A stretch of 64,000 bases of DNA from Cannabis sativa (Eukaryota; Streptophyta; Magnoliopsida; Rosales; Cannabaceae), in assembly GCF_029168945.1 (NCBI RefSeq), contig NC_083601.1, forward strand, positions 22,038,160-22,102,159, read 5' to 3'. This document shows, piece by piece, positions 48,136 through 58,492 of the stretch. The first letter of the stretch is position 1; each line of letters starts with the position of its first letter. Under the pieces are notes generated by a model. The model had not been told where the DNA came from, did not search any database, and worked only from the letters and a program-made list of their open reading frames with translations. A program made the translations under genes and the position numbers.

Positions 48136-50637
48136 GGGAGGTATGTGTTTTATTGCCTTTTGATGCTCTAAATAAATACTAGATTTTGGCTATAATGATT
48201 ATGGATTATTATTTGGTTTATGCTTTTAAATGCTCATAATTGTTTTTCAACAACATGAATATTGTCAAACACTCTTTTATTGGCTAAACAAGACAAGTTG
48301 AAAACTTGTGATAGGCTACATAAGATTGGGATAGCAATGTCCCTAAATTTGTTTGATTTAAGGACTTAACAGTGAGGATGTGAGTCATGTCTTTTGTTTC
48401 TTGAGATTATAATAGCCATACTTATATAAGCCAAATCAAGAATTTGTTAGATTGGAAGACTAATGCCACTGAGTTGTGGACAATTATTCTGATGGTTAGG
48501 GCAATTATGAAGGATTTTATGGTTACTCTTGCAGCAATTTATCACATTTGAAGAGCTGAAAATGAGGCTATTTGGGAGTGTAAAGTCATTACTTGTATAG
48601 TGAATAGAATCAAATATGATATTATTCATGAAATCACAGGATATTCAAACACAATTAGGAATCGTATATATAATGATTGGTTCACAACTCTTCATGTATA
48701 ATTTCTTTTTAGTTGTCTGGTTTTAGTTTTCTCTTTTAAGCAAAGATTGGTATCCTGTCCATAAAAGTTTATGAGGTGAAATAAATATGTTTTATTACCA
48801 AAGATATATATATTTAATTTATGGAACATTAAATAAAATATTAAAAACTAATATATAAAGTTTTAATTTGTAAGAAACTGAAAGAGGCAAATGACCCCCT
48901 CCTTCCTCCTTCTACTGGGAGTAGAGGAGTTGGACAACTCCATTCGAAGTCAAAAGCCCAAAAGAGAAGTCAGTAGAAAAGAAAAATAAAGAAAATTTTA
49001 ACAAAGTATCTAAAATTGTACTTTTTTGGTAGGATTTTTTTTTTTACATTTTTACAGTATAAATGTTTTTTAGTTGGTAAATAACGTTATTTTTACGTTA
49101 CAGAAATATAATATAACGTTAGAGCAAATAACACTTTTTTAAAATAACAAAACAATAATAGTCTTGTTTTTTGTAAAAGAAAAATAATAATCCACGAAAA
49201 GAAACCCATAAAAACTTAAATTTTTTGTTACTTTTGGTATTATAAAATAATTTTAAAAAATAATGATATATGTTGAGAAATAAAAGCCCAAAGCCCAAAA
49301 GAGAAGCCTAACCCTTAAAATTGGGCCAGGAAAATCACTAGTCTTATTGAATTAAAATAAAGAGGAAATTACACTTTATACCCTTTTTATATTGTCCTCT
49401 TTTATTTTTACCCTCTTTTTTAAAGTCTATCATTTTTACCCTTTTTTTTAAACATTATACCAATTTTGCCCCTGTCACTACAAGATACTCTCTATGTAAC
49501 TCTCTTATGTCAGGGTATTTTGGGTACAATACATATAAAAGAGGTATATTTCAATTAAATGTAAAATTAGAGGTAAATTTGATTAATTGATTTAAAAAAG
49601 TGGTATTTTTCAACTTACCCCTAAAATAAAAATAATTATATAAGACACCATTTTTTGTAAAATATTTACTTTTTTACGTTCAAAGAACGTTTTTTTTATA
49701 TTTTTACGGTTTTCCAAAATATAACACGAAAACAACATAAAATCAACAAGAAAACAACATAAAAGTAACATCAAAATAACAACAAAAAAACAACAAAAAA
49801 TAACATACATATAACAAAAAATTAACAACAAATGAACAAAATTTAAACATAAAAGACCGTATTTTATGTAAATAAAATCAAAAAAATCGTAAAAATATTT
49901 AAAATTCCGTGAAACCGTATTTTGTTGTTTTTTTTGTTGTTTTTGTGCATTTGTGAAATTATCCCATTAAAATATGGAAATTTACAAAAATACTTAAAGT
50001 TGGGTTAATTTTTACAAAAATATTATCACATGGATTTTTTTTTTCCAAAGTACTGTGTTTTTATAAAACAACAATGAAACACAAAGCAGAACAACTAAAA
50101 ATAATAGTAAAACTACTAAAAAACAACCGTAGAATAACAATGAAAATTTAATACAGTACACAACATAAAATTTACACATTATTTTTTTAAAAAAAAAAAC
50201 ATAGTATTTTTAGAAAAAATTCAGCCCCACAATATAAAAGTAAAAAAGTTATAAGTTTGAGTATGTGGTACTTAAAATATTCTACAATTCCATGATATAG
50301 GTAGTGACGTAAACCATAACCCAACAACAATTAACAAAGAATATTTACAAATTCACCTCATTTCGTAAAATTGGGGTTCTAACCCTTAAATTCATAAAAT
50401 TTCACCAACCAAACGCGTTTAATTAAAACTCAACATTATCATAGTTTAAAAAATAATTCTATCTTTAAATTATTTAATCTAATATACATTTAAAGAATCA
50501 AAATCCCAAAGAAAAATAATCATATTTTCACCAAGAAAAATACTTAATAAACATAATAATGAGAGAACTCCCCTCATTATGATGATGAAAGAAGTTAACG
50601 AAGAGGATAGAATGACCAATCTAAAATTTTTGTTTGA
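48136..50637. other. Intergenic region, no gene recognised
   Basis: AT-rich. 49660-49950 and 50030-50170 are rich in AACAACA-type words, and 49370-49620 resembles a worn foldback element with repeated 'tttttaccctttttt' words. None of the short open frames looks like a known protein. Confidence 0.5.
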
Positions 50638-50996
50638 ATAATTTGTGGCTTAAATACTTAAGTTTAACTCCCAGTTGTAAATAAATACATAAGCTTAATT
50701 TTTGGTGGTAATAATACCTAAGTCATAATTTTGAAACTCATGTGTAGGTACCTAGTTAAATAAATTGTCACGTGACAAATTCTAATTAGTCCAAATCATT
50801 AAATTTTTATTTTAAAAAAATTAGTTCAAATATACCAATAAGAAAATGACACGTGGATATTATAGCTTAACATTTAACGGTTAGGTACCTACAGAGTTCT
50901 AAAAATATAACTTAGGTATTATTTCCACCAAAAATTAAACTTAGGTATTTATTTGCAACTAAGAGTTAAACTTAGGTATTTATCTGCCAAATTATT
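50638..50996. mobile_element. Foldback MITE (MULE-like) 1
   Basis: The arms of about 150 bp are inverted copies rich in the word TACCTAAGTTTAA. The centre holds GTCACGTGAC (50768-50777) and GACACGTGG (50850). No coding capacity. A precise target duplication was not fixed. Confidence 0.65.
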
Positions 50997-51130
50997 TTTT
51001 TTGTTTTGTGGAGACTTATTGTTATAAAAAATATTTATATTATTTTAAATAAAATTATAATTATTTTGTGGGAGTTTTTTTATTATTTTGTTGTAAACGT
51101 ATTTATTTAAAAAGAAAATATTTAATTTTT

Positions 51131-51405
51131 AAAATATATATTTTAGAGTAATTTGCGGTGTAAATACCTAAGTTTAATTTTGAATGTAATAATACTTAAG
51201 TTATATTTTTGAAACTTCTGTAGGTATCTAGTTGTTAACTGTCAAGTGGTCATTATTCACGTGGTTATTCACTTGACACTTAATAGCCAGACACTTACCG
51301 AAAATTTAGAATTATAACTTAAATATTATTACCGTAAAAGATTAAACTTAAATATTTATCTGTAACTGAAAATTTAAATTTAAATATTTACACCACAAAT
51401 TATTA
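51131..51405. mobile_element. Foldback MITE (MULE-like) 2
   Basis: Shares the arm words of the element at 50638 (TAATTTGCGGTGTAAATACC at the left, inverted at the right) and has CACGTG at 51258-51263 in its centre. Confidence 0.6.
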
Positions 51406-51664
51406 TTATTATTTTTATTCGAGCTACAACCCCGCGCCAAAACAAAAAAAGTGTGTCTATCTCTAGAGGTAAAATATTTATGATTTTTTTTTTTTGAAGT
51501 AAACTTGTGTTTCTTTAAGATAGGCAAATAAAGTACAAAGCAAACAAGTTATATGGAAGATAAAAGACCATTCTAAATCAACTCATTATCTAATCCTAAT
51601 CCTATCTTTGCAACACTATGGGTCAATATGAAATTTTGATTATATATGAATCTTTGAGGGAAAG

Positions 51665-52035
51665 TGTAACGTCCCCGCTTCAAGCCTCCATTGGGTCCTT
51701 ACACCCACGGAATGATAGCTCTTATACACGAGTACGCCACTCTGGCTGTTTCCTGAATTGATGACTGACCCTACAGACCAACACGAGTGTTTCCAGCATG
51801 CTTTGTCCTCACTCGCACGCTTCCTGGAAAAACTTCCCAGGAGATCACCCATCCTGAAATTGCCCCAGGTCAAGCACGCTTAACTGTGGAGTTCTTTCGT
51901 GATGGGCTACTGAAAAACAAGATGCACCTTGTTGATATAGGTAGTACCAATCAATCCATTTAAGCCCTCTTCAACTGTGTAGTCCCATACCTACACAGTC
52001 TCAGAATCATCCCACTTGACCTTCCCCAAGCGATG
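51665..52035. mobile_element. Cassandra-like TRIM LTR with 5S rRNA-derived segment
   Basis: Begins TGTAACGTCC after a purine tract (TTTGAGGGAAAG). The minus strand at 51826-51950 matches the 5S rRNA gene, including GTTAAGCGTGCTTG (box A) and GGATGGGTGATCTCCTGGG (box C). Cassandra elements are known to carry 5S sequence in their LTRs. Only one LTR is seen, and its right end is not certain. It is not a functional 5S gene: the central part and 5' end diverge. Confidence 0.72.
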
Positions 52036-52072
52036 TAATTGGATGTTAAGTAACTTAATCATTACAAAGTTA

Positions 52073-52468
52073 GGGTGCGTTTGGAAAGCCACAATGTAAT
52101 TGGATTTGTGTTTAATTGGAAGTAATTACACAATTTGGCATGTTTGTCTGACCATGTAATTACACTATAACTGTGTAATTTGAAGTAATTGAGGGGTTCC
52201 AATTACACTCTCCAATTCTCATGCCCCCCATGAGAATTGGATGTAATTACACTGTGTAATTACTAAATACTTTCCATATTAAATATTAGCTACTAAAAAA
52301 TATTATTTTCCCATATAATTACTAACTATTTTGCCAAACAAGATATTAGGAATTCATATGTAATTACCACCTCATATCCAAACACACCTTCCATTTTAAA
52401 ATATAGTGTAATTACTAAACTGTGTAATTACCACCCTAGTAATTATACAGTTACTTCCAAACACACCC
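52073..52468. mobile_element. Tourist-like MITE (PIF/Harbinger type)
   Basis: 396 bp with ends GGGTGCGTTTGGAA / TTCCAAACACACCC and a TTA target duplication on both sides (52070-52072, 52469-52471). The interior has many GTGTAATTAC words in both directions. Confidence 0.85.
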
Positions 52469-52744
52469 TTAATATTATATTTATAAATATCATCTTTTAT
52501 TATAAATATACATGTAACTAACTAAAATACATATATATTTTTTTCCTATTATTTTTAGGGCGACTGCACTTATACGTAGTCCGCAAACTTTGTACTTTGG
52601 ATCCAATATATAAAATGGTTGTGCTCATCTATTTTAGTAAATCTCTTTTATTTTCTTCATTTTGTCTTTTTTTTTTACTTTTATAAAGTATTATTTATTA
52701 TTTAATACAACGTAACTCTTATAGAACGTACTAAACTGCCTTAT
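52469..52744. other. Short intergenic region left of the FMO duplication
   Basis: No feature. Similarity to the left edge of the window starts at about 52745 (TATAGTTTAACCAAATAT). Confidence 0.5.
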
Positions 52745-52887
52745 ATGTATAGTTTAACCAAATATGAAGGTATTATTGTTTTACTTCATATATACACTCA
52801 GGATTTCCAACTAAGGTTTTCATCAAACTAATAAATATACAAACTTAAAATATGAGTAATTACAAAAAAGTCCACTTATTAATATTA

Positions 52888-53522
52888 GGGTAAATAGCGG
52901 CAAAACCCCAAATACTTTCGTTTTGGTTTCACTAAACCCCCAAAACCAAAATTTTTGCGGGTAAACCCCAAAGCCAGGAAACTGTTAGCAATTTAACACT
53001 TCCGTCTAAATTTAACTGTTTGTTGGATTGTCCACGTGGACACAATACACACGTGGCCCAATTTTATTGGTCCACGCAAATAATTATTTAAAAAAAATAA
53101 AAAATTAATTATTTTAAAAATAAAAAAAAATCTTTTTTTTTTCTTTCTTCTTTTTTCATTTCTTTCTTTTTCTTTTTCTTTTTTTTTTCCTTTCTTTTTC
53201 TTTGACTATGAACCCTAAACCTAAATTCTTCCCACCCACCCACCCACCACCCACCACCATTCCTTCCTTACCACCACCACCACCATCTTCTTTTTCTTCA
53301 TCTTCTTCAGTCATCTGCTACCACCACAACCATCCAAATCACAAAAAAAAAACAACAAAATCAAGTTCAAATCAATTCAAACAAATTCAAATTCAACAAA
53401 TAAACAAACACACACATATATATACACGAAATCTTAACCCCAAAATTAATATTTGAAAATCCTAATTTTATTTCCCCGCAACTATTTGAAAACCCTAAAT
53501 ATAAAGAGTAAGAGAAGAGACC

Positions 53523-53571
<49 letters not shown>

Positions 53572-54200
53572 TCGATCCGAGCTAGCTTGGTGGTCCCCGA
53601 CATCCTCCTCCACAACCACGTCGAAGCTACATCTTTGTTCGCCGGCTTTAATGGCGGATCTGAGATGGAGGAGATGGTGGGTGGTGGCTTTAATGGCTTC
53701 GAAGTCGGCGGAGGAGGACGAGGCCGGAGGAGGACGACGCCAGAGGAGGTTGGGCTGCCTGCTGGTGGTCTTGGGCTGCCTGCTGGTCTTGGACGCTAGC
53801 TGCAGCCACAATGGGTTGAAGATGGTTGTGGGCTTGTGTACATGCGAGAGAGAGAAAGAGAAGAGGGTATATGTGTGTGAGAAAAGACAAAAAAGAAGGA
53901 AAAAGAAAAAAAAAAAGAAAAAAATTTATTTTCTTATTTATAATTTTTTTAAAATTTTAAATTAATTTTATTTTATATTTTAAATTTTTTAAATAATTTT
54001 TTACGTGGACCAATAAAATTGTGCCACGTGTTTATTATGTCCACGTGGACAATCCAACCTGACAGTTAACAGCTAAATTTGGACGGAAGTGTTAAATTGC
54101 TAACAGTTTCTTGGTTTTGGGGGTTTACCCGCAGAAATTTGAGTTTTGGGATTTAGTGAAACCAAAACGAAAGTATTAAGGATTTTGCCGTCATTTACCC
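52888..54200. mobile_element. Pack-MULE-like element upstream of FMO copy 2
   Basis: 1313 bp with inverted ends of about 230 bp (GGGTAAATAGCGGCAAAA at the left; reverse complement of the right end GGGTAAATGACGGCAAAA) and a perfect 9-bp target duplication TTAATATTA (52879-52887, 54201-54209). Copy 1 shows the empty site. The interior (53190-53915) has a GC-rich gene-like stretch (53570-53840) and a GA microsatellite (53528-53566), unlike the AT-rich surroundings. Open frames there (53453-53965 plus, 53482-53811 minus) are unrecognised. Each end holds two CACGTG G-boxes. Confidence 0.82.
53033..53055. promoter_or_regulatory. G-box/ABRE pair in the Pack-MULE left end
   Basis: CACGTG at 53033-53038 (within TCCACGTGGA) and 53050-53055 (ACACGTGGC, the classic ABRE form). 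Mirror sites are at 54025-54030 and 54042-54047. Regulatory use is inferred. Confidence 0.45.
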
Positions 54201-54542
54201 TTAATATTATGATTATATTATTTTTAAAAATTTAAACAAGCTAATTGAGGCCAAGTAAACAACCAACTTAAGCAAAACTACTTATGAACTGCCACACCAA
54301 ATAATTGTAATAATATGATTGAAAAAACCACATTGATTCAAATAAGATACGCCTAATTTATTACTTTTAAGACAAACTTATTTTTGAAGTCGGCTTCCTA
54401 ACGCAAGGCATCAATACTTCAATAGTATTTGAGCTAAAAGAAATTGCTATGTCGAAATGACAACATGCCTTACGAAATTGCTATCTTTTTTTTTTTAATA
54501 AATATAATATACATTTTAATTAATTTGATCAATTATAATAAT

Positions 54543-54770
54543 CACAGACGGACCTACTCTTATCAATGCGGGAGCTATAGTCCCATTAATAAAAATATTG
54601 TCTTTTAAAAAATTAAATGTATTTTTTTTAATTTGATAATTATAAACCAAAATAATAAAAAAGCCCCCATAAAATTAAATAAATATAGTAAGAGTGATAA
54701 TAATATAAGTATAACTATTTTTTAATGATAAATAAGCCCCCACAAAGTAAAAATTCTGGGTCCGTCACTG
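54543..54770. mobile_element. hAT-type MITE in the FMO copy 2 upstream region
   Basis: 228 bp, ends CACAGACGGACC / GGGTCCGTCACTG, with an 8-bp duplication ATAATAAT (54535-54542, 54771-54778). Absent from copy 1. Confidence 0.85.
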
Positions 54771-54865
54771 ATAATAATAGAAGTATTATCTTTTGACAGG
54801 TATAGAACGTAATAATATGTAATTGACTAATAATTTGTAATTAACTAATAATTTTTAGGTTAATT

Positions 54866-55258
54866 AAGATTTTTTTCCCCAAACTTTGACATGTACCAAA
54901 TCATGTTCCCTAAACTTTTTTTGTCGTTAAAAATTCCCTCTGAACTATTGAGATTGTTAGATTTAAAGATTTTTGTCTAATTTCATTCAATTTTACAGTT
55001 TCAGTGATTGTTTATGTACTAAAACATGCTTCCAGACTTTGATATCTATCAAATCATGCCTCTTAAACTTTGATATGTACTAAATCATGCCTCTGAACTT
55101 TCATCCATGTCAGAATTTTTTAACTAAAATTATACAAAAGTACGTCCTTATATTTAACAATCTCAATAGTTTAGAGAAAATTTTTAACGGCAAAAAAATT
55201 CACGAAGCATAATTTAGTACATGTCAAAGTTTGGAAAAAAATTCTTAATTAGCCTCAT
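54866..55258. repeat. Foldback element in the FMO copy 2 promoter
   Basis: Counterpart of 596-1003 with a few substitutions. Confidence 0.55.
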
Positions 55259-55330
55259 TTTTATGTTCAAATGCACCAACCTATCATTAATTCTCTTATA
55301 CATTATTGATTATTCTAACACTTTCACCAA

Positions 55331-55385
55331 CACGTGAAATATTGTTTCACGTACCCGAAACTCTCATGCAACTCCTATATATATC
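55331..55385 (+). promoter_or_regulatory. G-box and TATA box of FMO copy 2
   Basis: CACGTG at 55331-55336 and TATATATATC at 55376-55385, at the same spacing as in copy 1. Confidence 0.5.
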
Positions 55386-55454
55386 ACAATGCTCTGACAA
55401 CAAAATTTCACCCCAATTTCCCAACCCAGTCATTACTAAATAAATTCTCCAAAA

Positions 55455-55910
55455 ATGGCTCCTACTTCTCCTATTTTTACTAAAATTGGGATAATAGGAG
55501 CTGGAGTTAGTGGTATTGCAGCAGCCAAACAGATGAGACACCATGATCCCATAGTATTTGAAGGGACTGATACGATTGGAGGGGTGTGGAGCCATTGCTG
55601 TTACAGCTCCACTAACCTCCAATCGACTTACCGAGACTACGAGTTCTCGGATTTCCCATGGCCTGCTGCAGTGAAAAAGGAGTATAGCTTTCCTTCCCAC
55701 CTAGAGGTCTTGGATTACCTCAACTCCTACGCCCGGCACTTTGACGTCCTCAAATGCGTAAGGTTCAATTCTAAGGTGGTGGCGCTCCGCTACCTGGGCG
55801 GAAAAACTACCACTGACAAAATGGATACACCGGAAGAATATGGCAGCCTCCTCTCGGGTCACCCCGTTTGGGAAGTTGCTGTCCAGACCAACAACTCGGA
55901 CGAAATTCAG
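55455..55910 (+). CDS. FMO1: Flavin-containing monooxygenase, FMO1 type (copy 2, exon 1; partial in window)
   Basis: 152 codons from the ATG to a CAG|GTATGT donor. Keeps GAGVSG and [11 protein letters not shown]. Differs from copy 1 by L27M, K60R, F78Y (77 here), Q96H (95 here) and one fewer Ala. The intron runs beyond base 64000, so exons 2-5 are not in view and whether the gene is complete cannot be judged. At least 8 kb of intron is filled by MITEs, a MULE and a CACTA element. Confidence 0.88.
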
Positions 55911-56064
55911 GTATGTTATATTAAATGTAACTATATGAGTAGGTGTTTATTTTTTTTATAGATTTTTTTAATAAACATGACATATATATATCTAAAAAAG
56001 TATTTGTCTATTATTATTTTCTTTTACCAAATCCACTGTTTTCATTTTTTAACAATAAAATGGA

Positions 56065-56295
56065 AAATGACTAGACCCCGAATTTTTACTTTGTGGGGAT
56101 TTATTTATCATTAAAAAAATATTTATATTTATATTATAATCACTCTTACTATATTTATTTAATATTGTGGGGGCTTTTTTATTATTTTAGTTTATAATTA
56201 TCAAATTAAAAAAAATACATTTAATTTTTTAAAAGGTAATATTTTTGTTAGTGTGGATTACAGACCCCACATTCACAAGAGTAGGTCTATCCCTG
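56065..56295. mobile_element. hAT-type MITE in FMO copy 2 intron (inverted sibling of 54543)
   Basis: The reverse complement of 54543-54770 aligns along its full length (for example GAATTTTTACTTTGTGGGG and the 'cactcttactatatttattt' word). Ends are more worn (ACTAGACCCCGAA / TAGGTCTATCCCTG). Absent from copy 1. Confidence 0.75.
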
Positions 56296-56453
56296 ATTAT
56301 TTGCCTGATCAATATTGTGATGACGCTCTTACTTATTGCACTTACAAAAAAAAAATCTTTCCCGTACTATTATTTTATAAAAAAATAATAATAAAAAAAT
56401 GTATGATCAATAATTTTAAAAATATTAATGAAAAATATTATAAAATTAAAAAT

Positions 56454-57050
56454 AAGGTAAATTGCAGCATAAATACTTAATGTTTCAGATTTTATACACT
56501 TAAATACCTAATGTTTATTTTTGGAGGCAAAAATACCTAATGTTACATTTCTCTTACACCGTTATTACCACTTCCGTTAATTTATCATAAATATAGACAC
56601 GTGAATGGCTCAAATGCATTACATTTATTTATTTTATTTTAATATTTAATATTCTTAATATCAAAAACTAAATACTACTTGTTTAAAAAAAATAAGAGAG
56701 ATGCAATACTAAATTACCATAGCTGAGTGAAACAGTGCAATATATGGAACATGATTATCGAATTAAAGTACCAATATTATATGAAAATTGTTATGAGAAC
56801 TGATTTTTTTTTTTTTTTGGAATATGTAGCATTTAGTTTCTGATATTAAAGATATTAAGTTTTAAAATAAAATAAAAATAAATGTAATGCATCTGAATCC
56901 TCCACGTGTCTATATTTATGAGTTAACGGAAATAGTAGTAACGGTGTAAGAGAAATGTAACATTAGGTATTTTTGCCTCCAAAAATAAACATTAAGTATT
57001 TAAGTGTATAAAATCTGAAACATTAGGTATTTATGCCGCAATTTATCCTT
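56454..57050. mobile_element. Foldback MITE (MULE-like) 3 in FMO copy 2 intron
   Basis: Inverted ends AAGGTAAATTGCAGCATAAA / TTTATGCCGCAATTTATCCTT, with arms of about 150 bp containing TACCTAATGTT words. TTAAAAAT flanks suggest an 8-9 bp duplication. Each arm holds a CACGTG near the inner side (56599, 56902). Copy 1 shows the empty site near 1940-1955. Confidence 0.75.
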
Positions 57051-58492
57051 AAAAATGTTACGGTTAAATTAAAATTAAAATTATAATTAATAATAAATTT
57101 TAAATATTATTACAATTTTTTTTATATATAAATAGTTCTTAAATTAATATTTTTTAAATGTAAAATAATGTTATTTATCAACTAAAATAAAAAAATTAAT
57201 TATATAACTAAAAATTTATATAAAAACAAAATAAAAATTAAAAATATATAACTAAATTATATGCCTACATTATTTCACACATGATACCATATATATATAT
57301 TATAATTAAAAGGTATATATATCTTTTAGTTATTTAAAGAAAATTATTGGTTAACGGTTTTTTTTTTTTAAATTCTTTTTATTAAAGTTAACCGTTTAAA
57401 CTAATTCGGTTAAATTAATCAATTACTTTTAGATTTTGTTTTCTATATGTTAAATTATTTTGAGTTCTTTTTTTTTTTCAAAAATTTGTAGCACGCACGT
57501 CTTAATTACTGATACATACATTTTCATATAAAAAATAAAATTATCTGGATGATAAAAATTTAAATATGGAAGGATCCAATAAAGGGGAAGTTTTAATTTT
57601 ATACGCAATATTAGAAAGAAATTAAAAACTAACTCTCACTATTTTATTTACCGAAAATTAAAACATTTTGACATTTCCTTTTTACTTGCGTCAGCTATCA
57701 GCTGTCTTTTTTTTTCTTTTTTTTTTATGTCACACTACTACAAAAATTCTCTTTTGCGTGCGTTTTTTTATTTTTTATTTTTATTTCATTTTCTCTCTAT
57801 TACATAAAAAAAATTGATCATACTATTAATTATTTGAACTTAAGAATAGTACATCATAAATTATTTTTCAAGGTAATTATTGTTATTTTTTTAGAATAAT
57901 TACTTTTTAAACTATAATTTTAATTTAATGTTATTTTGTGTGTTTTGTTAGTTAAGATAAGATGCAACTACGTTGTTTTTTATTTATTTATTTAACATTT
58001 TTTGTATTACTTTGAAACTTGATTAAAAGTGTACTAAGTTGAAAGAAAATATAATAAATTATTTTCAAAATTAGTATTATTCTTTTTTGGTGATATAATT
58101 TTGTGATATTTAAGATATTATTTTATTTAATAAAATAAACAAAAAAAAAAAGATACCAGTTTGTCTTTTAATTTTTTAAAAAACTTAATAAAATAGTTTG
58201 ATAAAATTAATTTATTTAAAATACTATGCGAGCACAAAGTATATGAAATAATAAAATACTTTTTAGTATCTTAAATAAATTACTTTTTAGTAGCGTATTA
58301 AATTTGATTGGCATATCAATTATTTTCTAATAACAAAATTTGTTAATTAAAATTTTTTTAAAAGAAACTAATAAATTACATTTTATTTTAGTCATTTAAT
58401 CAGTGTAAAAAAAATATAGCTTTGTAAACTTTGTCAAGAAATTAAAAAAACTCTGTAAAATTTTATAAAAAAATAATTGAAAAACAAAGGAT

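Larger units (their letters stand above)
55911..58492 (+). other. FMO copy 2 intron 1, 5' part
   Basis: AT-rich, colinear with 1645-3286, with two insertions listed separately. No gene. Confidence 0.7.

Noticed and set aside
51781..51950. Functional 5S rRNA gene
   Set aside because: Only the promoter boxes are well kept; the rest diverges and it lies inside an LTR-like unit.
53202..53965. Host gene in the Pack-MULE core
   Set aside because: Frames are low complexity (Pro, Ser, Lys, Glu runs) with no recognised domain; kept as part of the element.
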